NCBI RefSeq assembly: GCF_018622995.1
Contig: NZ_CP076022.1
Location: 1,116,001-1,180,000 of the forward strand
Source of the DNA: Arthrobacter jiangjiafuii
GTDB taxonomy: Bacteria; Actinomycetota; Actinomycetes; Actinomycetales; Micrococcaceae
DNA: 64,000 bases
Reading direction: 5' to 3'
Part shown: positions 42,460-51,314 of the stretch, in pieces
Layout of the letters: each line of letters opens with the position of its first letter
Numbering within the stretch: position 1 is the stretch's first letter
Translations under genes and position numbers: made by a program
Notes under the pieces: generated by a model
The model's database searches: none
What the model saw: the letters and a program-made list of their open reading frames with translations, nothing else
Told to the model about the DNA's origin: nothing

Positions 42460-43896
42460 ATGGGCGCGAGCCAGCCAAGGCCTAATCCGGGCGAATCAGA
42501 GAAGGTGGCCCATCCGTTCAAGGTGATTGCCGTCACTGTTGCGGCGGCCGTGGGCGGCCTGTTGTTCGGCTTCGATACTGCGGTCATCAACGGTGCGGTC
42601 GACGCCATTGGCGAGGAATTCACGCTCAGTCCCGGCGTGCTGGGCTTCACCGTTGCCATTACGCTCCTGGGCTGCGCCGTCGGCGCCTGGTTTGCCGGGC
42701 AGCTCGCCGACCGCCTGGGCCGCAAGAAAGTCATGGTGGCTGCGGCCATCCTGTTTGCGCTCAACTCGGTCGGTTCCGCCTACGCGTTCAGCGAATGGGA
42801 CCTGATGTGGTGGCGCCTGATCGGCGGCCTCGCCATCGGCACCGCTTCCGTGATCGCACCGGGCTACATCGCCGAAGTTGCACCAAGCAAGTGGCGCGGC
42901 GCGCTGGGATCCGTCCAGCAGCTGGCCATTACGCTGGGTATTTTCGCCGCGCTGCTCTCCGACGCCTTCCTGGCGAATTCCGCCGGCAGCGCCCTGGGAG
43001 AGCTGTGGTGGGGCCTGCCCGCCTGGCGCTGGATGCTGCTGGTGGGCGTGATTCCGGCGATCGTGTACGGCGCCCTGGCGCTCACCATTCCCGAATCCCC
43101 GCAGTACCTGGTCCGGCAGAACCGCGACAAAGACGCAGCCAAGGTGCTCCGCGACGTCTCGGGCGTAGTGGATACCGACCTGAAGATCAGCCAGATCAGG
43201 GACAGCTTCAAGAGCAAAAAGCCCACCTTCAGGGACCTCCGCGGTCCGAAGTTCGGCCTGCAGCCCATCCTGTGGGTGGGCATGGCGATCGCCGCGTTCC
43301 AGCAGCTGGTCGGTATCAACGCCATTTTCTACTACTCCACCACGCTGTGGCAGTCTGTGGGCTTCAGTGAAAGCGATTCCTTTACGACGTCGGTCATCAC
43401 CTCGGTCATCAACGTGCTGATGACCATCGTGGCAATTGCGTTTGTCGACAGGATCGGCCGGCGGCTGCTGCTGATGATCGGCTCAGCGGGCATGTTCGTG
43501 GGCCTGCTGATGGCCACCCTTTCCTTCTCCCAGGCCGAGGGCATGGGCGACGATGTGTCGCTTCCCGGCATCTGGGGGCCCGTTGCCCTGGTGGGCGCCA
43601 ACCTGTTCGTCATCTTCTTCGCCGCGACCTGGGGTCCGGTCATGTGGGTCACCCTCGGCGAGGTCTTCCCGAACAACATCCGCTCCCTCGCACTGGGCCT
43701 GGGCGCGATGGTCAACTGGATCTTCAACTTCATCGTCACCCTCGCGTTCCCGTGGGTGAGCGACAACTTCGGGGTCTGGATCATGTACGCCCTGTTCACG
43801 ATCTTCTCCGTCCTGTCCTTCTGGTTCGTCAAAACGAAGCTGCCCGAATTCTCCGGCCGGGAGCTTGAGGACCGCGAGGGGCTGGAAGCCTCCTAG
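42460..43896 (+). CDS. Sugar porter family MFS transporter
   Basis: 478 residues with 12 predicted helices. Sugar-porter signatures: GLLFGFDTAVINGAVDAI (helix 1), DRLGRKKVMV, the PESPQYLVRQNR motif after helix 6, QQLVGINAIFYYSTTLW (helix 7) and DRIGRRLLLMIG. A proton-coupled monosaccharide or polyol importer related to XylE/GalP/IolT; substrate not resolved. ATG 42460 follows AGAGGGA by 6 nt. TAGGAT lies about 65 bp upstream as a possible -10. Confidence 0.92.
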   Translation: MGASQPRPNPGESEKVAHPFKVIAVTVAAAVGGLLFGFDTAVINGAVDAIGEEFTLSPGVLGFTVAITLLGCAVGAWFAGQLADRLGRKKVMVAAAILFALNSVGSAYAFSEWDLMWWRLIGGLAIGTASVIAPGYIAEVAPSKWRGALGSVQQLAITLGIFAALLSDAFLANSAGSALGELWWGLPAWRWMLLVGVIPAIVYGALALTIPESPQYLVRQNRDKDAAKVLRDVSGVVDTDLKISQIRDSFKSKKPTFRDLRGPKFGLQPILWVGMAIAAFQQLVGINAIFYYSTTLWQSVGFSESDSFTTSVITSVINVLMTIVAIAFVDRIGRRLLLMIGSAGMFVGLLMATLSFSQAEGMGDDVSLPGIWGPVALVGANLFVIFFAATWGPVMWVTLGEVFPNNIRSLALGLGAMVNWIFNFIVTLAFPWVSDNFGVWIMYALFTIFSVLSFWFVKTKLPEFSGRELEDREGLEAS

Positions 43897-43900
43897 AGGG

Positions 43901-43912
43901 CAGGTATACCTG
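43901..43912. promoter_or_regulatory. Perfect 12-bp palindrome CAGGTATACCTG
   Basis: A perfect palindrome 4 bp after the sugar-porter stop and about 80 bp before the holin-X gene; the size and symmetry suit a dimeric regulator, but no cognate regulator is nearby. Confidence 0.3.
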
Positions 43913-43994
43913 TTCACGATGTGAAACCTGAGGAGAATGGTAATTTTGGGTAATGGCAACGGCGAAGATTAATCAGGGGACGGAGGCAGGGCGC

Positions 43995-44786
43995 ATGAAT
44001 CGCTCCGCTAGCACACGCAGGACCGCAGGGAATTCCTCATTGGTCGGCCTGGCGAAGGTGATGGCCCGGCTGACCCCCCGCCAGCTCAATGACGAATTCG
44101 GTCTGGCAACAGCCGAAATGAAGCAGAAGGGCATCAAGGCCGGTGTCGCAGCCGCATTCATGGTTGTGGCACTGCTCTTCATCGCCGGCCTGGCCATCGC
44201 GCTGATTGTTGCCGCGATCCTGGGCCTGGCCACCATCATGCCCGGCTGGCTCGCCGCCCTGCTGGTTGCCCTGCTCTTCCTGGTCATCGCCGCCGTGGGC
44301 GGACTGATTGGCTACAACCGGTTCAAGAAGACCCTCCCGCTGCTGCCCGAGGAGGCCCTTTACGGGCTGCGCTACGACCTCGGCGTCCTCAAGGAAGGCC
44401 GCAGCTTCGATCCGGCCAGCCTGGAAAAGAAGCCGAAGGAACCCAAGGACAAGGCCAAGGAAAAAGAGCAGAAGAAGGCCCAGCAGGAGGAAGCCCCCCA
44501 GCAGGCCACTCCCGAAGAGCTGCGTACGCGGACCCGTCAGCGCCGCGAGCACATGGCCGCTGTCCGCGACGGGCTTGGCGAGAAGGTTGACGTCAAGGCC
44601 CAGATCCGCGAGCTGAAGTCGCGGCGCTCCGCCGGAGGGTCAGCAGCCGCGGATTCCCCGGGCACCGGCCCCTCCACCTCTGATGACATCATGGCCCTTG
44701 TCCGGGAACGCTGGCAGCCGCTGTCCGTCCTGGCGGCATCGCTGCTGGCCATGGCCATCATGGTGCGCAGGCTTACGCGCAAGTAG
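43995..44786 (+). CDS. Phage holin family protein (holin-X/DUF1469-like)
   Basis: 263 residues. An amphipathic N-terminal segment (LAKVMARLTPRQLNDEFGLATAEMKQKG) precedes two tight hydrophobic helices with a short turn (about 63-90 and 92-113), the holin-X pattern. A long Lys/Glu/Gln-rich charged region (about 150-185) and a C-terminal helix before RRLTRK follow. Despite the name these are host membrane proteins of unknown function; there is no phage context. ATG 43995 has GGAGG 8 nt upstream; ATG 43953 would add 14 residues but lacks a well-placed site. Confidence 0.8.
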   Translation: MNRSASTRRTAGNSSLVGLAKVMARLTPRQLNDEFGLATAEMKQKGIKAGVAAAFMVVALLFIAGLAIALIVAAILGLATIMPGWLAALLVALLFLVIAAVGGLIGYNRFKKTLPLLPEEALYGLRYDLGVLKEGRSFDPASLEKKPKEPKDKAKEKEQKKAQQEEAPQQATPEELRTRTRQRREHMAAVRDGLGEKVDVKAQIRELKSRRSAGGSAAADSPGTGPSTSDDIMALVRERWQPLSVLAASLLAMAIMVRRLTRK

Positions 44787-44818
44787 GCTCCGACCATCAG
44801 CGACAAGGGGACCGGACC

Positions 44819-45439
44819 GTGATCAGGTTGATCGGTGCAGGATCTCGCCCGGGCCGCGGCGAAACGGTACGGGAGACTTTCTGGACCATTCCCAACCTGG
44901 TCACGGTTCTCCGTTTCCTGGGCGTTCCGCTCTTTGTCCTCTTCATCGTCCGCGAAGAGTACGGACCGGCTTTTATTACCCTCGTGGCCGTGGGGTCCAC
45001 CGACTGGGTGGACGGCTACCTGGCCCGCCGCCTGGACCAGGTCTCCCGAGTAGGCCAGTGGCTGGATCCAGTGGCGGACCGGCTGGCCCTGATCGTCGTC
45101 GCCGTGACGTTCGTGGTGCAGGGCATCGCCCCGTCATGGCTGGTCCTGGCCATCGTCATTCCCGACGCCATCCAGATCCTCAATGCCCTGGTCCTGTTCC
45201 GCGGAAGTCCAAACCTGCCGGTGAGCAACCTCGGCAAGATCCGCATGGCGCTTCTCCTGCTCGGCGCCCCCGTGCTGCTACTGCACCGGGTCCCGGGCTT
45301 TGACTACGACTGGCTGTACAACACCGGGTACATCCTGCTCCTGCTGGGATGCATAGGCCACGTTGTTGCCGCGCTCGGGTACCTGCGCGCTTCCTGGCGC
45401 AAGCATGCACGGGAACGCAGTGCGGCCGGGACCAGCTAA
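44819..45439 (+). CDS. CDP-alcohol phosphatidyltransferase family protein
   Basis: 206 residues, about five to six helices. The class-defining motif D-x2-DG-x2-AR-x8-G-x3-D-x3-D is intact: STDWVDGYLARRLDQVSRVGQWLDPVAD (about 60-87). Transfers a phosphatidyl group from CDP-diacylglycerol to an alcohol; whether glycerol-3-phosphate (PgsA), inositol phosphate or another acceptor is used cannot be told. GTG 44819 has AAGGGG 8 nt upstream. Its stop overlaps the next start (TAATG), linking it to a transporter and a glycosyltransferase. Confidence 0.88.
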   Translation: MIRLIGAGSRPGRGETVRETFWTIPNLVTVLRFLGVPLFVLFIVREEYGPAFITLVAVGSTDWVDGYLARRLDQVSRVGQWLDPVADRLALIVVAVTFVVQGIAPSWLVLAIVIPDAIQILNALVLFRGSPNLPVSNLGKIRMALLLLGAPVLLLHRVPGFDYDWLYNTGYILLLLGCIGHVVAALGYLRASWRKHARERSAAGTS

Positions 45440-46380
45440 TGATCGCCATAGCCATTATCTGCGCGCTGGCCAGTGCGGTTTTCCTGGCCTTCGGCGCCCA
45501 GCGGCAGGGCAGCGCCGTCAGTGCCGACACCGGCGGACTGGAACTGAACTCCTCGCAGCTGGTGCGGCTGCTGCGCAACCCGCGCTGGCTGCTGGGGCTG
45601 TGCCTGCTCGGGATCGGCATGGCGCTGAACGTCACCGCCCTCTCGCTGGCTCCGCTGACCGTGGTCCAGCCAATCGGCTCCATCGCCTTGGTGATCACCA
45701 CTGTGGTGAACTCCCGCGAGCAGGGGCTGCGGATGAACCGCATCACCGTGGTCTCGATCGTGGCATGCGTGCTGGGCAGCGTTCTTTTCGTGTCGCTGGC
45801 CATTGGTGCGACCCGCGCCGAGCAGGAAATACTCCCCGCCCAGGAGGTGGCCATTGTCCTCATCCTCGCGGTGGTCGTGGTGGTATTCGGCACATTGAAC
45901 ACCCTTTTCGGCCGCAGGATCGGGGCCATTGGCTTCATTATCGGGGCCGGGGTGCTCTACGGTTTCGTGGCCGTGCTGACCAAGGTCATCACCGCTGACC
46001 TGTTCAATCCCAACGGCCGGTTCCTGCTCAATGTCCCCTGGTACACACTCATCGGCATTATTGTGGCGGCCGGGCTGGGAGCCTGGTTTGTCCAAAGCGC
46101 CTACTCCAGCGGCCCGCCGGACCTGGTGATCGCCGGGCTGACCGTGATCGACCCGATGGTCGGCATCGCGATCGGGATCGGCGTGCTCCACGAACTCCGC
46201 CCCGACGTGCCCGCCGTGACGCTCGTTGCCATGGGAGTGGCTGCTTTGATTGCTATCGTGGGGGTCGTTGCGCTCTCCCGCTACCATCCGGATGTGATCC
46301 AGCGGAGGGCCGAGGAACGGCGCCGGCAAAAGCAGGCCGCCACCAAATCTCCGAAAGACCAGAAGAGGAACTCTCTGTGA
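45439..46380 (+). CDS. DMT-superfamily (EamA/NIPA-like) membrane transporter
   Basis: 313 residues with nine or ten hydrophobic helices, beginning directly at IAIICALASAVFLAFGAQRQG. Two-half organisation and the motif ALNVTALSLAPLTVVQPIGSIALVITT are typical of EamA/NIPA-like DMT proteins. Basic C-terminal tail (about 285-313). Substrate unknown. Start ATG 45439 overlaps the phosphatidyltransferase stop and its own stop overlaps the glycosyltransferase start (GTGA); the coupling suggests a role in moving a lipid or its precursor (inference). Confidence 0.82.
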   Translation: MIAIAIICALASAVFLAFGAQRQGSAVSADTGGLELNSSQLVRLLRNPRWLLGLCLLGIGMALNVTALSLAPLTVVQPIGSIALVITTVVNSREQGLRMNRITVVSIVACVLGSVLFVSLAIGATRAEQEILPAQEVAIVLILAVVVVVFGTLNTLFGRRIGAIGFIIGAGVLYGFVAVLTKVITADLFNPNGRFLLNVPWYTLIGIIVAAGLGAWFVQSAYSSGPPDLVIAGLTVIDPMVGIAIGIGVLHELRPDVPAVTLVAMGVAALIAIVGVVALSRYHPDVIQRRAEERRRQKQAATKSPKDQKRNSL

Positions 46381-47573
46381 CGCACGCCCCGGCCGACGAG
46401 CCGCTGACAATCCTGATTGCCTGCGATACCTATCCGCCGCACCTGAACGGCGCCGCCCAGTTCGGTTACCGGCTGGCCCGCGGGCTGCACGGCAAAGGGC
46501 ACGATGTGCATGTGCTGGCACCCAACGATGTTGACGGCGGCAGCCGCTCCGACCTGGACGGGGAGTGGCCGGTCCACCGCCTCCGTTCGCATGGCGTTCC
46601 CACCCACGACTACTGGCGGATCTGCCTGCCCTGGGAGATCAAGAAGGAAATCAGCCTGCTTTTTGACCGGGTGCAGCCCGACGTCGTGCACATTCAGTGC
46701 CACTACATGGTGGGGGAGTACACCCTCTACGAGGCGGAGAAGCGCGGGATCCGCGTGATTGCCACCAACCACTTCATGCCGGCGAACCTGGATCCCTTCC
46801 TTCCGTTCCCGCGCTGGTTCAAGAACATCGTGGCCAGGAATTCGTGGAAGGACATGGGCAAGGTCATGGGCCGCGCGGCGATGGTCACCACGCCCACCCC
46901 GCTGGCTGCCAAGGCGATGCACGAGCATGCCTTCCTGCCCGATGTGCTGCCCCTCTCCAACGGCATTGACGCCTCGGTATACGAGCTCCAGCCGGGTGAG
47001 CAGGTTACGCCGCACGAGCATCCCACGGTCCTTTTTGTCGGTCGCCTTGCCGAGGAAAAGCATGTGGATGTGTTGATTGATGCACTGGCCAAGACACCGG
47101 AGCACCTGAGGGTCCATGCCGAGATCATCGGCGGCGGCGAGGTCAAAGCCGGCCTGCAGGAACAGGTCAAGCGGCTTGGCCTGCAGGACCGGGTGGTCTT
47201 CCGCGGCCTGGTGTCCGACGACGAGCTGCGGCTGGCCTACCTGCGCGCCGACGTGTTTGTGATGCCAGGAACCGCCGAACTGCAGTCACTGGTGACCCTC
47301 GAGGCCATGTCCGCCTCCACCCCGGTGGTGCTGGCAGATGCGATGGCCTTGCCGCACCTGGTTGAACCGGGCCGCAACGGCTATCTGTTTACGCCCGGCA
47401 ACAGCGACCAGCTCAGCGAGCAGCTCACTTCCATCCTGGAACTCACTTCCGAGGAACGGGCCAAGATGGGTGCAGAGAGCCGGGCCTTGGTGGACCGCCA
47501 CAGCCTGGAAGCCACCCTGTCAACGTTCGAGGACCTCTACTACGGGCGGCCCGTCCAGCAGCAGGCGTTCTAG
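46377..47573 (+). CDS. Glycosyltransferase family 4 protein
   Basis: 398 residues, GT-B fold, no signal peptide. N-terminal ILIACDTYPPHLNGAAQFGYRLARGLHGKGHDVHVLAP (12-49), linker VLPLSNGIDASVYE, C-terminal VLFVGRLAEEKHVDVLIDAL and the retaining GT4 E-x7-E motif in GTAELQSLVTLEAMS. It resembles lipid-glycosylating enzymes such as diacylglycerol or phosphatidylinositol glycosyltransferases, and its coupling to a CDP-alcohol phosphatidyltransferase supports a membrane glycolipid product. Sugar donor unknown. Confidence 0.88.
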   Translation: MTHAPADEPLTILIACDTYPPHLNGAAQFGYRLARGLHGKGHDVHVLAPNDVDGGSRSDLDGEWPVHRLRSHGVPTHDYWRICLPWEIKKEISLLFDRVQPDVVHIQCHYMVGEYTLYEAEKRGIRVIATNHFMPANLDPFLPFPRWFKNIVARNSWKDMGKVMGRAAMVTTPTPLAAKAMHEHAFLPDVLPLSNGIDASVYELQPGEQVTPHEHPTVLFVGRLAEEKHVDVLIDALAKTPEHLRVHAEIIGGGEVKAGLQEQVKRLGLQDRVVFRGLVSDDELRLAYLRADVFVMPGTAELQSLVTLEAMSASTPVVLADAMALPHLVEPGRNGYLFTPGNSDQLSEQLTSILELTSEERAKMGAESRALVDRHSLEATLSTFEDLYYGRPVQQQAF

Positions 47574-47687
47574 CCAGACCCGGCCTGGCCGCCAAGGTTG
47601 CCGTGCGGAATTGGTGGGACGGGTCAGGCAGCCACTAGGATGTCCATAATGCCCTCATCGGCAGCAGCGTCCTTCACTGGCGCTCCG

Positions 47688-47761
47688 GGGGCTGTAGCTC
47701 AGCTGGTCAGAGCAGCGGACTCATAATCCGTGGGTCGTGGGTTCAAGCCCCACCAGCCCTA
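47688..47761 (+). tRNA. tRNA with CAT anticodon (elongator Met, or Ile2)
   Basis: 74-nt cloverleaf: acceptor GGGGCTG/CAGCCCT (terminal G-T pair), D-arm GCTCAGCTGGTCAGAGC, anticodon stem GCGGA/TCCGT with loop CTCATAA (CAT 47722-47724), T-arm GTGGG-TTCAAGC-CCCAC. CCA not encoded. The lack of three G-C pairs in the anticodon stem argues against initiator tRNA; elongator Met is the default, but a lysidine-modified Ile2 cannot be excluded. Confidence 0.85.
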
Positions 47762-47769
47762 CCTTGTGT

Positions 47770-47807
47770 GATGAGTCGAGACATCGTTCACGGATGAGTC
47801 GCGACAT
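47770..47807. repeat. Two 15-bp repeats, possible IS481-type end remnant
   Basis: GATGAGTCGAGACAT (47770-47784) and GATGAGTCGCGACAT (47793-47807) lie 9 bp after the tRNA. The internal TCG-GA near-palindromes resemble ends of IS481-family elements as I remember them, but no transposase or opposite end is present. Confidence 0.35.
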
Positions 47808-47811
47808 AGGT

Positions 47812-47845
47812 AACACCCCGGTCTTCGGACCGGGGTGTTTTCTTG
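47812..47845 (+). terminator. Terminator with TTCG tetraloop after the tRNA
   Basis: AACACCCCGGTC (47812-47823) pairs perfectly with 47828-47839 around TTCG and is followed by TTCTTG. Confidence 0.9.
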
Positions 47846-47956
47846 TTGTGGCGGCCTTCCAGCTGGTGTTGTGCATGATGTTACTCGTGGGTAACATAGG
47901 TGAGACCGGCTTCACAGCCCCGGATCACCGATGATCAGCAGCGAAGGACATTTTCC

Positions 47957-49141
47957 ATGGCAACTATCGACGTCGACAATCTCCCGTACGCGGACGGCGA
48001 CTTCTACGCATTCGAGGATCTGCTCTCCGACAAGGAGCGGGACCGCCTCCACGAAGTCCGTGCCTGGTTGAAGGCGGAGGTGACGCCGCACGCGACCGGT
48101 TGGTGGAACGCCGGGGAATTCCCGCACCACATGATCCCCAAGATCGCCGAACTGGACGCCATGAGCCCGGTCTACCGCCAGGGCCACTCGAACCTCTTCG
48201 CAGGGCTGTGCCACGCCGAGTTCACCCGCGCCGACACCTCGTTTGCCACCTTCCTGGGCGTGCATGACGGCCTGTTCACCGGCTCTATCGAAGCCTTGGC
48301 CTCCGAGGAGCAGAAGGCAGCCTGGCTGCCGGACATCTACTCGATGAAGAAGATCGGCGCCTTCGGCCTGACCGAACCGCTCGGCGGCTCCGATGTGGCC
48401 GGCGGCACCCGCACCACTGCCCGCCGCGAGGGTGACAACTGGATCCTCAATGGCGAAAAGCGCTGGATCGGCAACGCCACCTTCTCCGACTGGGTGGTCA
48501 TTTACGCCCGCGACGTGGCCGACAACCAGGTCAAGGGCTTCATGGTCGACACCAAGACCAAGGGATACAGCGCCACCAAGATCGAAAACAAGATCGCCCT
48601 GCGCACCGTTCAGAATGCGGACATCGTCCTGGACAACGTGGTGGTCAGCGATGACTTCCACCTCAAGGGCGCCAACAGCTTCAAGGACACCAATAAGGTC
48701 CTGAAGGTCACCCGCCTGTCTGTGGCGTGGCAGGCAGTCGGCCAGCAGATGGCGGCCTTCGACGTGGCCCGGAAATACGCGGTGGAGCGCCATCAGTTCG
48801 GCAAGCCGCTGGCCTCCTTCCAGCTGGTGCAGGATCAGCTCGTCCAGATCCTGGGCAATACCGTTGCCTCCATGGGCATGATGGTGCGCCTGGCGCAGCT
48901 CGAAGACCTCGGCCAGGCCAAGGATGAGCAGTCCGCACTGGCCAAGGCCTTCACTACGGCCCGCATGCGCGAATCCGTGGCTCTGGGCCGCAGCATCCTC
49001 GGCGGCAACGGCATCGTTACCGACTACGGGATGGCCAAGATCTTCTCCGACGCCGAGGCGATTTACTCCTACGAGGGAACCTACGAAATCAACACCCTGG
49101 TCACGGGCCGCGCCATCACCGGCGTTGCCGCGTTCGTCTAG
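47957..49141 (+). CDS. Acyl-CoA dehydrogenase (glutaryl-CoA dehydrogenase-like)
   Basis: 394 residues. FAD-dependent alpha,beta-dehydrogenation of an acyl-CoA. FAD/substrate segments: GAFGLTEPLGGSDVAGG (134-150), NGEKRWIGNATFSDW, VERHQFGKPLASFQLVQ (276-292), ILGGNGIVTDYGMAK and catalytic Glu373 in YSYEGTYEINTLVTGRAITG. The catalytic Glu near the C-terminus in YEGT and the RAITG ending resemble glutaryl-CoA dehydrogenase, but the substrate-specific arginine was not verified. ATG 47957 has GAAGGA 8 nt upstream. Monocistronic with its own terminator. Confidence 0.9.
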   Translation: MATIDVDNLPYADGDFYAFEDLLSDKERDRLHEVRAWLKAEVTPHATGWWNAGEFPHHMIPKIAELDAMSPVYRQGHSNLFAGLCHAEFTRADTSFATFLGVHDGLFTGSIEALASEEQKAAWLPDIYSMKKIGAFGLTEPLGGSDVAGGTRTTARREGDNWILNGEKRWIGNATFSDWVVIYARDVADNQVKGFMVDTKTKGYSATKIENKIALRTVQNADIVLDNVVVSDDFHLKGANSFKDTNKVLKVTRLSVAWQAVGQQMAAFDVARKYAVERHQFGKPLASFQLVQDQLVQILGNTVASMGMMVRLAQLEDLGQAKDEQSALAKAFTTARMRESVALGRSILGGNGIVTDYGMAKIFSDAEAIYSYEGTYEINTLVTGRAITGVAAFV

Positions 49142-49175
49142 GACGTTGTTGCGGGTGAAGCCCGCTTGTGTAACT

Positions 49176-49218
49176 GTTTGGCCGGCCCCGGCATCTGCCG
49201 GGCCGGCCAAACGTGTTT
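49176..49218 (+). terminator. Terminator after acyl-CoA dehydrogenase
   Basis: An almost perfect 17-bp stem (49176-49193 with 49196-49212, one bulged C) beginning GTTTGGCCGGCC, followed by GTGTTTCC. Confidence 0.75.
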
Positions 49219-49273
49219 CCGCCGCCTGTTTCATCGTTGTCCCTACGGCCGGCCTCCTGCTGCAGCCGCAGGG

Positions 49274-49879
49274 CTATTCGAGCGGCAGCAGAATGGACGG
49301 ACGCCGGTCGGTGACGTAGTTGAGCGGGTTGACGTAGTTGCCGTGGACCCTGACTCCCCAATGAAGGCACGACGCCGGGCAATGCCCGGGTTCCGCGGGG
49401 GCGCCGACATGGCCAATCACCTCACCTTCTGACACCTTCGTCCCGTCCGCTTTCACTGCCTGCACCGGTTCGAAGCTCGCCAGCACACCCGAGCCCAGAT
49501 CCACCGTCAGTACCGGCCGGTTCACCACCCAGCCCGCAAACACCACGGTTCCGGCCTCCGGGCTGAGCACGGCGGTGCCCGGCTCTGCCGGCAGATCCAC
49601 GCCCCGGTGCCCCGGCAGCCAGCGTTGCGCGGGCGGCTGGAAGAACCGCTGTACGGTCGGTGCGGGGGAGAGGGGCCAGCTCCACTCAGGCTCGAACCGG
49701 CTGCTGCCCGGCCCCGAAGCCGCTTTTGCCTCCGGTCCCGGCCCTGCGAGCGAGGGTGACACTGCCACGGCCGCGAGCAGCGCAACCGCAGCCCATCGCC
49801 CGGTCCGGTAACCCACCCTGACCGGAAGCCGCAGAGCCGCCCCGAACCCCGCCAGCCGCCGTCGTCGTATCCTGTTCAT
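49274..49879 (-). CDS. M23 (LytM-type) peptidase domain protein
   Basis: 201 residues. Arg-rich N-terminus and a hydrophobic stretch (about 27-45, AVALLAAVAVSPSLAG) act as signal peptide or anchor. The LytM domain at about 75-200 shows the metal motif HRGVDLPA, the GTVVFAGWVVNRPVLTVDLGSG core and the catalytic-His motif CPASCLHWGVRVHGNYVNPLNY. Acts outside the membrane on peptidoglycan cross-links if catalytically competent; the final motif reads LHWG rather than the common LHFE-type, so activity is probable but unproven. Start ATG 49879; divergent from rpsB across 429 bp. Confidence 0.85.
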   Translation of the reverse strand: MNRIRRRRLAGFGAALRLPVRVGYRTGRWAAVALLAAVAVSPSLAGPGPEAKAASGPGSSRFEPEWSWPLSPAPTVQRFFQPPAQRWLPGHRGVDLPAEPGTAVLSPEAGTVVFAGWVVNRPVLTVDLGSGVLASFEPVQAVKADGTKVSEGEVIGHVGAPAEPGHCPASCLHWGVRVHGNYVNPLNYVTDRRPSILLPLE

Positions 49880-50308
49880 CGCCCCAGCATCCTGCTTCCG
49901 CAGGCCGGCAGATGCGGTTGCGGCGGAGCTGGGGGAAACCTCGGGGCCTGGCGGGCCGAAGCCCGGCCGGGGAGGACAAAAGCCCCACTGTGCTGGTGTA
50001 TAGTTGACGAAGCAGTTTGCTGTGCCATGTTCCCTGCCCGCAGGGAGGATGCCGCCCATGGTTTCACCGAAAAACGAGCGGCTTCCGGCACGGAATCCTG
50101 ACTACGCGTGCCCCAATTATCCGCGGCCCTCCTTCGGGGGAGCAGCGGGTGCCTCTCCATCGGTCCGGTAAGCCGGCAGGGGAGACATGCTGGTTTCAGC
50201 TGATGGGCACCAGGAGCTTCGCCCGCCCGGGCGTACAGCTATAACCGTCAATTGGCAGCAGGTCGACCGCGCTTAGGTGCGCCCACTGCTGCCGGAAGGA
50301 GTGACGAC
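49880..50308 (+). promoter_or_regulatory. rpsB promoter and long structured leader
   Basis: TATAGT at 49999-50004 is the best -10 for rpsB, giving an untranslated leader of nearly 300 nt without a credible ORF. At its end GGCAGCAG (50254-50261) pairs with CTGCTGCC (50286-50293), which directly abuts the ribosome-binding site GGAAGGAG (50294-50301), a position suited to autogenous control by S2 or the ribosome (inference). Confidence 0.5.
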
Positions 50309-51178
50309 ATGCCCGTCGTTACAATGCGCCAGCTGCTCGACAGCGGCGTCCACTTTGGACACCAGACCCGTCGCTGGAACCCGAAGATGAAGCGTTTCAT
50401 CTTCACCGAGCGCAACGGCATCTACATCATCGACCTGCAGCAGTCGCTGTCCTACATCGACCGTGCATACGAGTTCGTCAAGGCCACCGTTGCCCACGGC
50501 GGAACCGTACTGTTCGTCGGTACCAAGAAGCAGGCTCAGGAAGCCATCGCCGAGCAGGCCACCCGTGTTGGCCAGCCGTACGTGAACCAGCGTTGGCTCG
50601 GCGGTATGCTCACCAACTTCCAGACCGTTGCCAAGCGCATCCAGCGTCTGAAGGAACTCGAAGAGATCGACTTCGACGATGTTGCCGGTTCCGGCCACAC
50701 CAAGAAGGAACTGCTGCTGCTGAAGCGCGAGCTCACCAAGCTGCAGACCAACCTCGGCGGCATCCGCAACCTGACCAAGGCTCCGTCCGTGGTCTGGATC
50801 GTTGATACCCAGAAGGAACACCTCGCCATTGACGAGGCCAAGAAGCTGAACATCCCCGTTGTGGCCATCCTGGACAGCAACTGCGATCCCGATGACGTCG
50901 ACTTCCCGATCCCGGGCAACGACGACGCCATCCGCTCCGTCAACCTGCTGACCCGCGTTATCGCCGACGCCGTTGCTGAGGGCCTGATCGTCCGCCACAA
51001 CAAGTCCGGCAACACGGAAGCACCGGCCGAGCCGCTTGCTGAGTGGGAGCGCGAACTCCTCGAAGGCGCAGCTGCCCCCGCCGCTGAAGAGGCTCCGGCC
51101 GCTGAAGCTGCTCCGGCTGCCGAGGCTCCGGCCGAAGCCGCTGCCGAGGCACCCGCCGCGGACGCAACAGAGAAGTAA
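50309..51178 (+). CDS. rpsB: 30S ribosomal protein S2
   Basis: 289 residues. Small-subunit protein needed for S1 recruitment and subunit assembly. [30 protein letters not shown] (3-32), [13 protein letters not shown] and [14 protein letters not shown] are family-diagnostic. The C-terminal 50 residues form an Ala/Glu/Pro-rich acidic extension, common in actinobacteria. ATG 50309 follows GGAAGGAG by 7 nt. Followed by two hairpins and tsf. Confidence 0.97.
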   Translation: MPVVTMRQLLDSGVHFGHQTRRWNPKMKRFIFTERNGIYIIDLQQSLSYIDRAYEFVKATVAHGGTVLFVGTKKQAQEAIAEQATRVGQPYVNQRWLGGMLTNFQTVAKRIQRLKELEEIDFDDVAGSGHTKKELLLLKRELTKLQTNLGGIRNLTKAPSVVWIVDTQKEHLAIDEAKKLNIPVVAILDSNCDPDDVDFPIPGNDDAIRSVNLLTRVIADAVAEGLIVRHNKSGNTEAPAEPLAEWERELLEGAAAPAAEEAPAAEAAPAAEAPAEAAAEAPAADATEK

Positions 51179-51187
51179 ATAGAAGTT

Positions 51188-51273
51188 CCCGAATCACCGC
51201 GGCCTGAGGCTGCGGTGATTTCGGGGTAACTGCCAGTGCGGCTGGCCGGAATTTTCCGGCCAGCCGCACTGGC
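51188..51273 (+). terminator. Two consecutive hairpins between rpsB and tsf
   Basis: First: CCCGAATCACCGC (51188-51200) with GCGGTGATTTCGGG (51212-51225), one bulge. Second: a perfect 20-bp stem, 51232-51251 with 51254-51273, and a 2-nt TT loop. Neither has a T-tract, so partial termination or transcript processing between the genes is as likely as full termination. Confidence 0.7.
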
Positions 51274-51314
51274 GGAAGCTCACCAAAACTTACAACGGGA
51301 GGACTGGAGTCCAA

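Noticed and set aside
43995-44786. Prophage remnant because of the holin name
   Set aside because: Holin-X proteins are common host membrane proteins; no phage structural, integrase or lysis gene lies nearby.
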